A DNA stretch of 34,141 nucleotides from Methanoculleus sp. SDB (GTDB taxonomy: Archaea; Halobacteriota; Methanomicrobia; Methanomicrobiales; Methanomicrobiaceae): contig LKUD01000034.1 in the NCBI GenBank assembly GCA_001412355.1, forward strand, positions 1 to 34,141, written 5' to 3'. A model generated the notes under the pieces. The model saw only the letters and a list, made by a program, of their open reading frames with translations, did no database searches and was not told where the DNA came from. The position numbers and the translations under genes are program-made. Below are positions 8,519-17,377 of the stretch, piece by piece. The number at the start of each line of letters is the position of its first letter. Position 1 is the stretch's first letter.

Positions 8519-10115
8519 GGTCAAGTTCAAGACCCGCTACGGGCTGGTCGAGCAGAAATGCGGTAAGCACCCGCGGGTGCACCTCGCCGAACGTCCCGAC
8601 GGCTGCGCCATCCGCCACGATCGTGCCGCGGCGGCCGGGCAGGAACGACGGGTCGTCAGATTCGCGCGCGGCATACGGCATGGCCAGTTCCCGGCAGAGG
8701 ACATCCGCCGCCGCGTAGATCTCGGAAAAGTCCGCCTCGGTGTGCATGCTTACCATGGCGACGGACTGGCACGTTTTCCCGTCACGCACCACGTCCCCCA
8801 CCGCAAAGAGGCGCTGGGGGAGTTCGCGGTGCAGGTTGTTCTGGAGCGTCTCAAGGAGGAGCGGCAGCATTGCACTCCTCACGACCGTCTGCTCCTCCGA
8901 GATCGGGTGCATCACTCTCTGGGTGGCGGGGTCGTAACTCCGTTGCATCGCGGTGAAGAGCACCCGCTCGCTGGTCAGCGTGAAGGGAACCATCTCGAGG
9001 TAGCCGAGACCCGCACAGATCTCGCGCACCGCCCGGCTGCGGGTATTGATGACGTGGGCAGCCCCGACCGTTGCCGTCGGAGGAAGGGCAGCGGGGATAT
9101 TTTCATACCCGAACGCGATCGCCGCATCCTCGAAGATATCCCAGTCATGCATGATGTCGGCCCGGTAGCAGGGCACCTGCACCCGCACCATGCCGTCGCC
9201 CTCCGGTTCCGCGCCGAACCGCATCTTTTCGAGCAGCCCTGCAATCTCTTCGGGCGAGAGGTCAAGCCCGAGAAGCGACCGGCAGTCGGCGGCGCTGACC
9301 ACTCTCTCGTCGGGTGCGAGGGAGGGCATCGATACCCCGTCGACGGTCACGCTCTCGATCTCCGCGCCTGTCTCCGTGAATGCGGTGCAGAGGATATTGA
9401 CGGCGGTCATGACGGCACGCCGGTCCGTCCCGGTCGTGTCGAGCAGGATGTCGGTGGTCCCGGTCGTCACCCGTGTCAGTTCGCCGTTGATGATGGGTGG
9501 AAACGAGAGTACCTGGTCGTCAGCGTCGACGATCAGGGGGTAGCGTGAAAACGGCTCCACCAGATGGGCATAGTCCCGCCCCTTCGGGTGGCCGGTGAGG
9601 ATCTCCTCCATCGTCATTTCCTCCGTGAAATCCAGCGGAACAAAGGAGGTTTTCGGGTCTGCCGCGATATACCGGAAGGGGGGTGTTATGGCACCGAGGT
9701 CGTGCACGCCGATCGCCACCTTTTTCCGCCCCCTGCCGACCGCCCAGTGGAGCGATTCCTGAAGTCCCATCAGGCTTGCAATGCCGTCTTCATCGAGGGA
9801 GACGTTCCGGATTACCGCCGATCCGAGATGGGGGCGGATATCGGCAAGGAGGGGGTCGACCGTAAAGGCGATCCCCGAGGGATTCACGGTATAGTGCGGG
9901 CAGCCGGTCTCGATTCCGAGAAACCCGCGCAATGCACGCGCCACTCCCTCGGTCGAGAAGAGGTCGGGGCGGTTTGCGAAAAATTCGATGTCCGCGTGAT
10001 CCTCTTCGAGCCGCTCGATATCGGCACCGAAAAGCGGGATCCGGGAGAGGATCGTATCGCGATCGGCCCCGGTAAGCGATTCCAGGTAGGTGTAGGGGAG
10101 ACTGATAATCGGCAT
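8487..10115 (-). CDS. pheT: Phenylalanine-tRNA ligase beta subunit
   Basis: The beta chain of the alpha2-beta2 PheRS, which binds and helps position tRNA-Phe and carries the editing (B3/B4-like) domain. The 542-residue length fits the archaeal/eukaryotic type, which lacks the bacterial N-terminal EMAP domain. The protein begins [16 protein letters not shown], contains [19 protein letters not shown] and the B5-type region [19 protein letters not shown], and ends with the degenerate synthetase-like domain ([21 protein letters not shown]). The ATG at 10115 is chosen over longer upstream frames because GGAGTGTGA sits just before it, its TGA being the pheS stop. Five bases separate the two genes. 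The last 32 bp overlap the convergent hisF. Confidence 0.96.
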   Translation of the reverse strand: MPIISLPYTYLESLTGADRDTILSRIPLFGADIERLEEDHADIEFFANRPDLFSTEGVARALRGFLGIETGCPHYTVNPSGIAFTVDPLLADIRPHLGSAVIRNVSLDEDGIASLMGLQESLHWAVGRGRKKVAIGVHDLGAITPPFRYIAADPKTSFVPLDFTEEMTMEEILTGHPKGRDYAHLVEPFSRYPLIVDADDQVLSFPPIINGELTRVTTGTTDILLDTTGTDRRAVMTAVNILCTAFTETGAEIESVTVDGVSMPSLAPDERVVSAADCRSLLGLDLSPEEIAGLLEKMRFGAEPEGDGMVRVQVPCYRADIMHDWDIFEDAAIAFGYENIPAALPPTATVGAAHVINTRSRAVREICAGLGYLEMVPFTLTSERVLFTAMQRSYDPATQRVMHPISEEQTVVRSAMLPLLLETLQNNLHRELPQRLFAVGDVVRDGKTCQSVAMVSMHTEADFSEIYAAADVLCRELAMPYAARESDDPSFLPGRRGTIVADGAAVGTFGEVHPRVLTAFLLDQPVAGLELDLRAVPIRRGR

Positions 10116-10120
10116 TTCTT

Positions 10121-11563
10121 TCACACTCCTTCCGTCATCCGGCGCCCGATTACAGGCTCGTTCCTGACCCATTCCACATCGCTCCGGTAGAGCTGGCGGA
10201 GATCTTTGAGGTCCATCTTCAGCATCGCGAGCCGTGACACCCCGAGTCCCCACGCGAGCACCGGCTCGGTAATGCCCATGGGTGCCGTGACCTCCTCCCG
10301 GAAGACGCCCGCACCGCCGAGCTCGACCCACCCGAGCCCGTCGACCCAGACTTCCGGCTCGACGGAGGGTTCGGTGTAGGGGAAGTAGCCGGGGCGGAAC
10401 CTGACCTCCTCGAAGCCGGTCTTGACATAGAACTCCCTGAGGATGCCGAGAAGGTTCCGAAACGTCACGCCGCGGTCCATCACGACACCCTCCAGCTGCT
10501 CGAATTCGGGCAGGTGCGTGGGATCGATTGCCTCCCGCCGGTAGACCCTCCCGATGGAGAAGGCTTTCTGGGGCGGTTCGGGGTGCTCCGCAAGGTATTT
10601 GATGGTCAGACAGGTGGTATGGGTGCGGAGCACGCACTGCTCCGCCTTCTCCCGGGACCAGATGCCGCCCCACCCCGTCGAGGAGGTGCCGCCGCCATGC
10701 TCGTGGCTGTCCCTGACCCGGCTCCAGCACTCCGGCACCGGCTGCGTGCTGTCGAGGAAGAACGTGTCCTGCATCTCCCGTGCGGGATGATCCTGCGGCT
10801 GGAAAAGCGCATCGAAGTTCCAGAATGAGCTCTGCACGATGTCGCCGTATATTTCGGTGAATCCCATGTCCAGAAGGATGCCCCGCATCTCGTCGAGCAG
10901 CCGCTGGTAGGGGTGCACCTTCCCGGGGTAGATGCGCCGCGGGAGGGTTGCGAGGCTGTAGCGGCGAAGCTTCGCCGTCTCCCATGCGCCCGTCGTGATC
11001 ATCTCCCGGGTGAGGCGTCCGACCTCCTCTCTGAGATCCAGCCCGGCAGCCACTGATTCTTCACCGCTTTCCGTAATTCGGATCAGGTAGCTTACCTCCT
11101 CCTCCTTTTCCGCGAGCCCCCGCCGGATCAGGTCGTCCATTCCGGGGCTGCCGGTTTCGGGACGGATCAGGGCCCGCTCGTCGTCGCCTTCCGGCGCATC
11201 GCCGGTTTTCTCCACGACGCCGCGGTTCATGGCAACCCAGCCCTTTTTCCGCATCCACCCGATTGCGATGCGGGCGAGCGGGTGAGCCTGCAGATCCTTC
11301 ATTGCGATGGTACTCTCGAAGGAGTCGTACACCTGCCGTTCGGGGAGTCCCCCGGTTCTGTAGCGTTCTCCCTCCTCCGTCAGGCGGACATGCTCCGTGA
11401 CGGTGCGTATGACACCGGCAAGCCCCTTCCCCTCCAGGAGGTGGGCATGCTGTATCACTGCTTCCGCAGTGGTTCCGAGCGCCTCTGCAAGCTCTTCAGG
11501 CGATACGGTTTTTCGTCCCTGCAACGCCAGAAGCAGTTTTTTCTCATTCTGTGTCAGGTCCAT
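10121..11563 (-). CDS. pheS: Phenylalanine-tRNA ligase alpha subunit
   Basis: The catalytic subunit of PheRS. The N-terminal 80 residues are a winged-helix tRNA/DNA-binding-like domain ([18 protein letters not shown]...). The class II core follows: motif 1 around [21 protein letters not shown], motif 2 with [16 protein letters not shown], and motif 3 with [18 protein letters not shown]-like [11 protein letters not shown] is also present. The 480-residue length is normal for archaea. The ATG at 11563 has a strong GGAGGAAG ribosome binding site. The reading frame stays open further upstream, but that part overlaps trpS and is not supported. The gene overlaps the end of trpS by 20 bp and leads directly into pheT. 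Confidence 0.96.
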   Translation of the reverse strand: MDLTQNEKKLLLALQGRKTVSPEELAEALGTTAEAVIQHAHLLEGKGLAGVIRTVTEHVRLTEEGERYRTGGLPERQVYDSFESTIAMKDLQAHPLARIAIGWMRKKGWVAMNRGVVEKTGDAPEGDDERALIRPETGSPGMDDLIRRGLAEKEEEVSYLIRITESGEESVAAGLDLREEVGRLTREMITTGAWETAKLRRYSLATLPRRIYPGKVHPYQRLLDEMRGILLDMGFTEIYGDIVQSSFWNFDALFQPQDHPAREMQDTFFLDSTQPVPECWSRVRDSHEHGGGTSSTGWGGIWSREKAEQCVLRTHTTCLTIKYLAEHPEPPQKAFSIGRVYRREAIDPTHLPEFEQLEGVVMDRGVTFRNLLGILREFYVKTGFEEVRFRPGYFPYTEPSVEPEVWVDGLGWVELGGAGVFREEVTAPMGITEPVLAWGLGVSRLAMLKMDLKDLRQLYRSDVEWVRNEPVIGRRMTEGV

Positions 11564-12818
11564 ATGCTTCCTCCACGAGATGCCGGACACTCTGCATCCG
11601 CTCCCGGAAATCCTCGATAAACGCAGCCACCCGGGCATGCGTCTGTTTTTTGCATGTCCCGCAGAGCAGCTCGCCCGCCATGCATGCACGGCGGATCTCG
11701 GCCAGCTCCGAATCGTCCTCTTCCATGTGGAAGCGGTTGAGCTGGAAAACCGGGCACCCGTCCGGTTCGCCGCCGAGCCGCTCCTGCTCTTCGCGTGTCG
11801 TCCGTCCGCCGGTCAGGGCGTTCATGACCTTCTTTTTGATGGAATCGCCCGGTTCGAAGAACGTAAACGAGCTTTCGGGTACCGACGAGGACATCTTTCC
11901 GCCCTGCAGCCCGGGCATGAAAAGATGATAGGTCGAAGACGGCGAATAAAACCCGAATCCTCCGAAGTCGCGTTCGATCCGCCGGGCGACCTCCTGCACC
12001 AAACCCGGATCGATCCCGTGAATATCCACGTGGCCTTCGTACCGTTTCGATCCCGGGAATGCGTCGGATACCGCCTCGATCGCGCCCTCAGGTGCGTTTT
12101 TCGATCGCACGCTCACGTACTCCTCGCGCCGCTCCACGGTAAACATCCGGAGCTTGAATGCCACGTCACGGGTCAGCCTGATATGAGGATCCTGATCGAC
12201 TCCCACGGGCACGATCGTGGGTGCCGGCCCTGCGTCGATCTGGGGGTAGAGGATATCGGCAACCTGCGTGATGACGCTCATCGCGTGGGCAAGGCCGGTA
12301 TCCTGTGAGAACCCGTAGATGGCCGAGAGATCCGAGAAGTTCACCTTCGTCGCAGCCTCAAATGCGAGATCCTTGAGGGTGGTGTTGTCACTCTGGAAAT
12401 ATGTCGTCCCCTCGAACCCGAGGGCGTAGAGGCAGAGAAGGTATTCCTTCCCGAACCTGCGGCACGCATCCCAGGGCGTCTGGCGGACGGCGTGCGCTTC
12501 GCGATCGGCGATCGCCACGTACCCGCATCCGCCCGCCTGAACATGCCAGACGACCTCCTTCATCACCATGAGATGTCCGAGGTGGGGGTGGCCGGACGGC
12601 ATGAACCCCGTGAGGACGTGGAACGGTGTTTTTTGTTCGATTGCATCGACTATCATGCCGTAGTCCCGGTGCCCGACCACAATGCCGCGGCGGAGAAACG
12701 GCGGAGGGTTCTCTATCCTGTCTGTAAGCGAACCGATCGGTTCGATACCGAAATCGGTGAAGAGTCTCTCGGCATCAGGCGCTGCCTGTACTGACCAGGG
12801 ATTGATTTCCGGCTGCAT
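11544..12818 (-). CDS. trpS: Tryptophan-tRNA ligase
   Basis: A class I synthetase charging tRNA-Trp, 424 residues, of the archaeal/eukaryotic type. The HIGH-like signature is SGHPHLGH near residue 75 and the KMSKS-like loop is GGKMSSSVPES near residue 308. The Rossmann fold, the FQSDNTTL segment and VPVGVDQDPHIRLTRDVA are typical. The C-terminal part carries a short Cys pair (CMAGELLCGTC) that might bind metal. The start is ATG at 12818, 31 bp after the endA stop, with only a weak ribosome binding site, so translation may depend on readthrough transcription from endA. The run endA-trpS-pheS-pheT forms a translation-related operon. Confidence 0.96.
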   Translation of the reverse strand: MQPEINPWSVQAAPDAERLFTDFGIEPIGSLTDRIENPPPFLRRGIVVGHRDYGMIVDAIEQKTPFHVLTGFMPSGHPHLGHLMVMKEVVWHVQAGGCGYVAIADREAHAVRQTPWDACRRFGKEYLLCLYALGFEGTTYFQSDNTTLKDLAFEAATKVNFSDLSAIYGFSQDTGLAHAMSVITQVADILYPQIDAGPAPTIVPVGVDQDPHIRLTRDVAFKLRMFTVERREEYVSVRSKNAPEGAIEAVSDAFPGSKRYEGHVDIHGIDPGLVQEVARRIERDFGGFGFYSPSSTYHLFMPGLQGGKMSSSVPESSFTFFEPGDSIKKKVMNALTGGRTTREEQERLGGEPDGCPVFQLNRFHMEEDDSELAEIRRACMAGELLCGTCKKQTHARVAAFIEDFRERMQSVRHLVEEAYGPDTE

Positions 12819-12849
12819 GGGTTCTCATTCACTATGTCATGATTGTTTT

Positions 12850-13848
12850 TCAGAGTTTAATACGGGCAAATTCAATGTACCTGATTGTATTCTGCTGCGT
12901 GGAAGCAAAAAGCATCTTCTTTCGAACGCTGTGAGCGAGCCGCACGGACCGGGAGATGACAATCATCGGCATCGTTGCACCCGGAGGGAGCGCATGGACA
13001 AGCATCTCGGAGTGCTGTTTTTTCCCGGAGTAGACCCGGAAATGGTGGCCGAATTTATACGCAGTACGGGGCAGGTATCCCTGGGTGCGGAGATGCGTGT
13101 ACACAGCGTATTTTTCTGCAAATCCGGTATCCGAGGCTGCCACGCGGGCGGAGAAATCCCCGGATCCGAATTTTTCCCCGATTGCGAGAACGCCCTGTGA
13201 GAGCAGGTAGAGAGTTTCGAGCGGGGAGAGCATAATCCGGTCCGAATCAAGCGGTGTTCCGAACCAGCCGGAGACAAGGGGCGCCCCGTCCCCCGGGGCG
13301 GCGGCAACAACGGCGTTTCCCACGACAAAGCCGCAAAGCCGGGGAAGCGGCGGCGCGTCGACGGGGGGGAGATCCTGCAGCTTGACTTCATAGTAGGTGA
13401 TCTCGTTTTCGTCGTCGACAACGGCAAGCACATACTGCTTTCGCATATTGAATGCCGTCGCCGCATCATCCGCCACCTCTTCGAACCGGATCATCGCGCG
13501 TTCGGGGATCACGCTGATCAGGTACTGCGACCGCCCTTTCCCCGGTTTTTCACCCCGCCGGAAGACGCGAAAATCATGGGGGCCCGGCTGGATGACGTAT
13601 CCCCGCTCACGAATATCCCGGTATACGAGATAGCGCCTGAGCTGTTCGGCCGTGCCCGCAACCTCGACAAGCATCGACTCGAATTCAAAGCCTTGGACGG
13701 TAATTTTGCCGCGGTGCACCAGATAGAGTGCCTCTTCGGGCGCAAGGCGGAGTCCGTCGCCGTCCGGCCGCCCGTATCCGCTCTGGTCGTACAGCCCGGC
13801 GCCGTCCGGCCCGAGGCGCACTGATGTACCGTCGATTGTCGCCTTCAC
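12850..13848 (-). CDS. endA: tRNA-splicing endonuclease EndA (two-unit form)
   Basis: Cuts tRNA introns at bulge-helix-bulge sites. The 332-residue protein is the fused form made of two EndA units. The C-terminal unit keeps the catalytic set: Tyr in KFGHHFRVY, His in HSEMLVHAL and Lys in VRLAHSVRKKM. The N-terminal unit is degenerate, with FRVF for FRVY and RSQYLISVI in place of the His block, so it is structural. This fits a homodimeric enzyme with one active centre per chain. The GTG at 13848 is preferred over a TTG at 13869: the protein then starts MKATIDGTSVRLGPDG, and a TATA-like element at 13871-13878 would put the transcript start close to 13850, giving a leaderless message. The TTG start would add seven residues. 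Confidence 0.9.
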   Translation of the reverse strand: MKATIDGTSVRLGPDGAGLYDQSGYGRPDGDGLRLAPEEALYLVHRGKITVQGFEFESMLVEVAGTAEQLRRYLVYRDIRERGYVIQPGPHDFRVFRRGEKPGKGRSQYLISVIPERAMIRFEEVADDAATAFNMRKQYVLAVVDDENEITYYEVKLQDLPPVDAPPLPRLCGFVVGNAVVAAAPGDGAPLVSGWFGTPLDSDRIMLSPLETLYLLSQGVLAIGEKFGSGDFSARVAASDTGFAEKYAVYTHLRTQGYLPRTAYKFGHHFRVYSGKKQHSEMLVHALPPGATMPMIVISRSVRLAHSVRKKMLFASTQQNTIRYIEFARIKL

Positions 13849-13870
13849 TCCAATTCTATTGGTAATCAAC

Positions 13871-13878
13871 CTTTATAG
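13871..13878 (-). promoter_or_regulatory. TATA-like element for the endA-trpS-pheST operon
   Basis: On the minus strand the sequence reads ACTATAAAGG. Its centre lies about 26 bp upstream of the GTG at 13848, the usual archaeal distance from TATA box to transcription start. This supports a leaderless endA transcript. Confidence 0.4.
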
Positions 13879-13928
13879 TCATGCATGGGGGTGCCGGGGC
13901 CGCCCGATCGCGGTCGCAACCCCGGCCT

Positions 13929-13975
13929 GTAACAAAATGTAACTTTTATCAGATCTCGTGTTACATAATGTAACA
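13929..13975 (+). promoter_or_regulatory. Operator with four TGTAAC half-sites and a 17-bp palindrome
   Basis: TGTAAC occurs at 13929-13934 and 13939-13944, ten bases apart (one helical turn). A 17-bp palindrome, TGTTACATAATGTAACA, spans 13959-13975 and supplies two more half-sites facing each other. It is perfect except for the unpaired centre. A TTTTATC element near 13945-13950 could be the TATA box, giving a start near 13972. Half-sites then lie both upstream of the TATA box and over the start site, a layout that suits repression, probably by the small protein encoded next. Confidence 0.6.
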
Positions 13976-14154
13976 TGTCACGGGTCATGCGCATTCAGGA
14001 GGATGCGGCGGACATAGCGCTGTCATATGCCCCGACGGTGAGCGAGGGCATCAGGGTGATGGAGCGCCTTCTGCTCCGGCAGCGCGAGAAGGTGGATTAC
14101 GGCATGATACGGGAGATTGTCAGGGAGGAACTCGATGTGCTGCGCGGGTACTGA
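13975..14154 (+). CDS. Small ribbon-helix-helix-like regulator (59 residues)
   Basis: The ORF starts at ATG 13975 and ends at TGA 14154. The protein begins MSRVMRIQEDAADIAL and ends REELDVLRGY. The first 35 residues fit a CopG/Arc-type ribbon-helix-helix: a short strand (RVMRI), helix one (EDAADIALSYAP), a turn, and helix two (TVSEGIRVMERLL). The charged tail (RQREKVDYGMIREIVREEL) could be a dimer or partner-binding helix as in antitoxins. There is no Shine-Dalgarno and the start codon is next to the predicted transcript start, so the message is probably leaderless. The palindrome touching its start codon suggests it binds its own promoter. No toxin-like gene follows. The family call rests on pattern only. 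Confidence 0.55.
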   Translation: MSRVMRIQEDAADIALSYAPTVSEGIRVMERLLLRQREKVDYGMIREIVREELDVLRGY

Positions 14155-14220
14155 AACGAATCAGGTTTTTCTTTGATCGCATTCCATACTTCAGGTAGCA
14201 CTCAAACGAGGAGAAATTCT

Positions 14221-15480
14221 ATGAAAGGTCCATCAATCCAGCGAATGGCGGCTGCCGCATGGGCGGTATGCCTGATCTGTTTCGTGTCCGTTCATGCCGC
14301 AGGCTTTGCAGACGGTGCGATGCCGGAGGAGCGGTTCTTCCGGACACTTCATGCGGGGACATACACGGATATCCATACGATCGTACCGCTTGCCGACGGG
14401 GGCATGATCGCGGGCGGTCTCGCATACAACTCGGGCGGAGTGGAGAACGGAATCCTCGTCCGGTATGACGCGGACGGTGAAGCCGTATGGGAGCAGCGTT
14501 TTACCGGCGATGTCATTCCGGCCGTGATCGAATCGGGTGACGGCGTGTACTCGGGGATTACCTACATGACGCCTCTTACCTATGCCTCCCATGCCGCATA
14601 CGAAAACGTCACCGGCACCTCGACCCTCTTTTCCGTCACCGGGGATGGAGACATTCTGTACGTGGCGGAGCTCGACAACGCACGGGCATCGGACATCCGT
14701 GCGGCGCCCGACGGCGGTGTGATGGTGACGGGGTGGCTCTGGGTAACTGACGACGGGTATGCCGGATTCCTTTCGAAATATGCGGCTGACGGGACGTTTG
14801 AATGGACCGTCACCTATCCGGGGCTCATTCCACATGCCCTTATCATGGCTCCGGACGGGGGCTGGATCCTTGCCGGCGCGACAACACCGCTTCCCGAAAC
14901 CCCGACCGACGGGTGGATGCTGCGCACCGGCTCCGACGGAACGGAAATGTGGCGCCAGACATACCCCGGCACGGCGGCGTTCACGGTTCTGGACACCCCC
15001 GCCGGCGGATACCTTGTCGGGGGGGGCACGCAAAGCCTCGTGTCCTACACCGGCGATGCGTGGTTCATGCTGACGGATGAAACGGGAGCACGGATCTCTT
15101 CGTCGCAGCCGGGCGGCGTCGCCCTGTACGACAGCGCCGAGATGCCGGGAACGGGGTACGTCTTTGCCGGCAAGTGGGCCGATTCGGGGGCGCTCCTGTT
15201 CGTGGGATATGACGGAGGCGAGTTCGGCGTGATCGTCCGTGATGATGCGGACGGGCGGCTGAACACCGTCACGGTTGCCGGCGAAACAATCGTCGCCGGC
15301 GGATGGGAACGGATCTCCTCGAATATCAAGGGCGTCATCATCGGGTATCCGGTACCGGAAGGGCCGGCACAGACGACAGTGCCCACGACTCTGCCGTCCC
15401 CCACGCAAACACCCGGATTTGCTGCAGCCGCCTGCTGTGCCGGTATTTTCGGAGCTGCGCTCCTTCTCGGCCGCCGGTAA
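14221..15480 (+). CDS. Secreted propeller-like protein with PGF-CTERM-type tail
   Basis: A 419-residue exported protein of unknown function. Residues 1-27 form a signal peptide (MKGPSIQR, hydrophobic core, VHAAGFA). The mature part consists of repeated units of about 45-50 residues with a turn of the type DGG.MIAGG, DGGVMVTGW, DGGWILAGA, AGGYLVGGG and GTGYVFAGK, which suggests a beta-propeller as in delta-60 or PQQ-like repeats. A Pro/Thr-rich linker (TTVPTTLPSPTQ) leads to TPGF, a short hydrophobic helix and GRR at the very end. That matches the PGF-CTERM signal removed by archaeosortase, so the protein is probably lipid-anchored on the cell surface. The start at 14221 follows GAGGAG. It lies 66 bp after the small regulator and ends 8 bp from the convergent nfo. 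Confidence 0.8.
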   Translation: MKGPSIQRMAAAAWAVCLICFVSVHAAGFADGAMPEERFFRTLHAGTYTDIHTIVPLADGGMIAGGLAYNSGGVENGILVRYDADGEAVWEQRFTGDVIPAVIESGDGVYSGITYMTPLTYASHAAYENVTGTSTLFSVTGDGDILYVAELDNARASDIRAAPDGGVMVTGWLWVTDDGYAGFLSKYAADGTFEWTVTYPGLIPHALIMAPDGGWILAGATTPLPETPTDGWMLRTGSDGTEMWRQTYPGTAAFTVLDTPAGGYLVGGGTQSLVSYTGDAWFMLTDETGARISSSQPGGVALYDSAEMPGTGYVFAGKWADSGALLFVGYDGGEFGVIVRDDADGRLNTVTVAGETIVAGGWERISSNIKGVIIGYPVPEGPAQTTVPTTLPSPTQTPGFAAAACCAGIFGAALLLGRR

Positions 15481-15488
15481 GGACCTCT

Positions 15489-16400
15489 TCAATCGCCCTT
15501 TTTACCGTGCCGTGACCCCTTCCGGCCATTACTGCACGGGTTCGCGAGCTCCCTGACCCTGCTGATGTTATCCGCATCGCTGCGCCGGGCATCCACGGGT
15601 GTCTCACAGATGAGCGGGCATGCCCTGACTGCGGGGTGTGCAAGGAATGCGCGAAAGCCGTCCTCCCCGATTGCACCGAGGCCGACATGCTCGTGCCGGT
15701 CGAGGTGACTCCCCCGTGCGCCCTTGCAGTCGTTCACGTGCACGACACGCAGGTCTGCACAGCCGACGGCACTGTCGAAGTCGCGGAGCGTTTCCGCCAC
15801 CTCGTCGCGGCCGGAGAGATCATACCCCGCGGCCCATGCATGGCAGGTGTCGAAACAGACGCCGACCTGGTCGGGGCTGCCGATTCCATCCAGTACCTCC
15901 CGGATCTCTTCGAACGTCCCGCCGACACTGTGTGCGGTGCCGGCCGTATTTTCAAGGAGCACCGTCACGGTGCCGCGGCTCTCCGCAAGGGCACGGGAAA
16001 TCCCGTCGACAAGACGTGCTATCCCCCCGGAGGCTCCCGAACCGAGATGGCTGCCGAGGTGCGTGACGAGATAGGGGATGCCGAGTGCGGTGCACCGGTC
16101 CAGTTCCCGGATCATGACAGCGACGGACTTTTTATAGACCTCCTTTTTCGGGGACGCGAGGTTCGGGAGATAGGGCATATGCGCCACGACGGGGTCCATC
16201 CCGGCAGCCCGGACACCCGTGGAAAACGCCGCGGATGCATCGGGTGCGAGCTCCTTCGCGGCCCAGCCCCTCGGATTGCCGGTGAATATCTGAAATACAT
16301 CGCATCCCCGTTCCCGTGCCCGTTCCACCGCACGGTCGATGGATCCGGCGATCGAGACGTGGCACCCGACCCTCACCGGTACCGCACTCCCGCAGGCCAT
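15489..16400 (-). CDS. nfo: Endonuclease IV (apurinic/apyrimidinic endonuclease)
   Basis: A zinc-dependent AP endonuclease of base excision repair. The TIM-barrel protein of 303 residues shows VGCHVSIAGSIDRAVERA at the start, FQIFTGNPRGW, YLVTHLGSHLG, LLENTAG, VGVCFDTCHAWAAGYD, VHVNDCKGARGSHLDRHEHVGLGAIG and a terminal CETPVDARRSD, covering the metal-binding His, Glu and Asp residues of the family. The ATG at 16400 lies 5 bp from the aksF stop. A GTG at 16376 giving MRVGCHVSIAG has a better-placed GGGAG and may be the true start. As the last gene of the coenzyme B run, it probably rides on that operon's transcript without a pathway link. Confidence 0.94.
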   Translation of the reverse strand: MACGSAVPVRVGCHVSIAGSIDRAVERARERGCDVFQIFTGNPRGWAAKELAPDASAAFSTGVRAAGMDPVVAHMPYLPNLASPKKEVYKKSVAVMIRELDRCTALGIPYLVTHLGSHLGSGASGGIARLVDGISRALAESRGTVTVLLENTAGTAHSVGGTFEEIREVLDGIGSPDQVGVCFDTCHAWAAGYDLSGRDEVAETLRDFDSAVGCADLRVVHVNDCKGARGSHLDRHEHVGLGAIGEDGFRAFLAHPAVRACPLICETPVDARRSDADNISRVRELANPCSNGRKGSRHGKKGD

Positions 16401-16405
16401 GGGTG

Positions 16406-17377
16406 TCAATCCTGCCGGAGGATGCGCCGGAGCTCTTCCAAAAGCGCACCGGAAAATGCCGACGTCCCGGCCGTTCCCCCGATATCCCTCGTGGCGATGC
16501 CGCGTGCGAACGTGGCGGAAAGCGCCTCCTCCACCTGTGCCGCCGCCGTACTGTCTCCCGCGTGCTCCAGCAGGAGCGCCGCGCTCCGCACCGCGGCAAC
16601 CGGATTTGCGATATCCTTTCCGGCAATGTCGGGTGCACTGCCGTGCACAGGCTCGAAGAGGGCATGTCGTCTGCCGATGTTTGCCGACGGGAGCATTCCG
16701 AGGCCTCCGACAAGGTAGGCGGCAATATCGCTGAGAATGTCGCCGAAAATATTCGTGGTGACGATCACGTCGTAGCGGGACGGCGCCATCAGCAGGTCGA
16801 GGGCGAGGGCGTCGATATACTGCGTCGAGCAGGAGACGCCGTGCCGTGCGGCTTCTTCGAGGCAGATGTCCCGGAACAGGACATCGGATTTCAGGACGTT
16901 TGCCTTGTTGCCGACCGTGAGATGCGACCTGCGCTTCGCTATCCCGCAGGCGTATCGGGCGATACGCCTGCTGCCGCGCCGGGAGACCACCCGGACGGTG
17001 CATGCACGGTCCTCCTCCCGCCACTCTATCCCCGAATAGAGGCCTTCGGTATTCTCCCGCACGATGACGATGTCGCATCCTTCTCCCTTCACCGGGCGGA
17101 CGTTCGCATAGAGATCAAGTGCGTGCCGGATTTCCAGGAGCACACTCCGGTACCCGGGATCAGGAGGCGTCGTCACGGCGCCGAAAAGAATTGCATCCGC
17201 CGACTTCAGCGCACCGACGTCATCGTCGGTGCAGGCCGATCCCGTCCTTTCCCACTTTCCGTACCCGATTTCAACGGGAAAAAACTCAAAATCGGGACGC
17301 AGGCATAAAAGCACGTCCCTCGCAACCGGCACCACCTCACGGCCGATGCCGTCCCCTTCACACACTGCGATTTTCAT
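16406..17377 (-). CDS. aksF: Homoisocitrate-type dehydrogenase, coenzyme B pathway (LeuB/Icd family)
   Basis: Oxidises and decarboxylates (homo)n-isocitrate with NAD(P) to give the elongated 2-oxoacid, the last step of each elongation round leading to 2-oxosuberate. The 323-residue protein has the family motifs: GDGIGREVVP at the start, AILFGAVTTPPDPGYRS, YANVRPVKG, VIVRENTEGLYSGIE, the Lys in VGNKANVLKSD, TTNIFGDILSDIAA and FEPVHGSAPDIAGKDIANP. The ATG at 17377 forms an ATGA overlap with the stop of the preceding gene; a GTG at 17392 is less likely. By sequence alone it could be 3-isopropylmalate dehydrogenase. The homocitrate synthase-like gene and the Arg-Thr homoaconitase small subunit beside it favour AksF. 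Confidence 0.85.
   Translation of the reverse strand: MKIAVCEGDGIGREVVPVARDVLLCLRPDFEFFPVEIGYGKWERTGSACTDDDVGALKSADAILFGAVTTPPDPGYRSVLLEIRHALDLYANVRPVKGEGCDIVIVRENTEGLYSGIEWREEDRACTVRVVSRRGSRRIARYACGIAKRRSHLTVGNKANVLKSDVLFRDICLEEAARHGVSCSTQYIDALALDLLMAPSRYDVIVTTNIFGDILSDIAAYLVGGLGMLPSANIGRRHALFEPVHGSAPDIAGKDIANPVAAVRSAALLLEHAGDSTAAAQVEEALSATFARGIATRDIGGTAGTSAFSGALLEELRRILRQD

Noticed and set aside
10116-10985. Upstream extension of pheT by 290 codons
   Set aside because: It runs over pheS in another frame, and the true start at 10115 has a good ribosome binding site and the family N-terminus.
16401-17078. Upstream extension of nfo by 226 codons
   Set aside because: It overlaps aksF in another frame; endonuclease IV similarity begins only at about 16376-16400.
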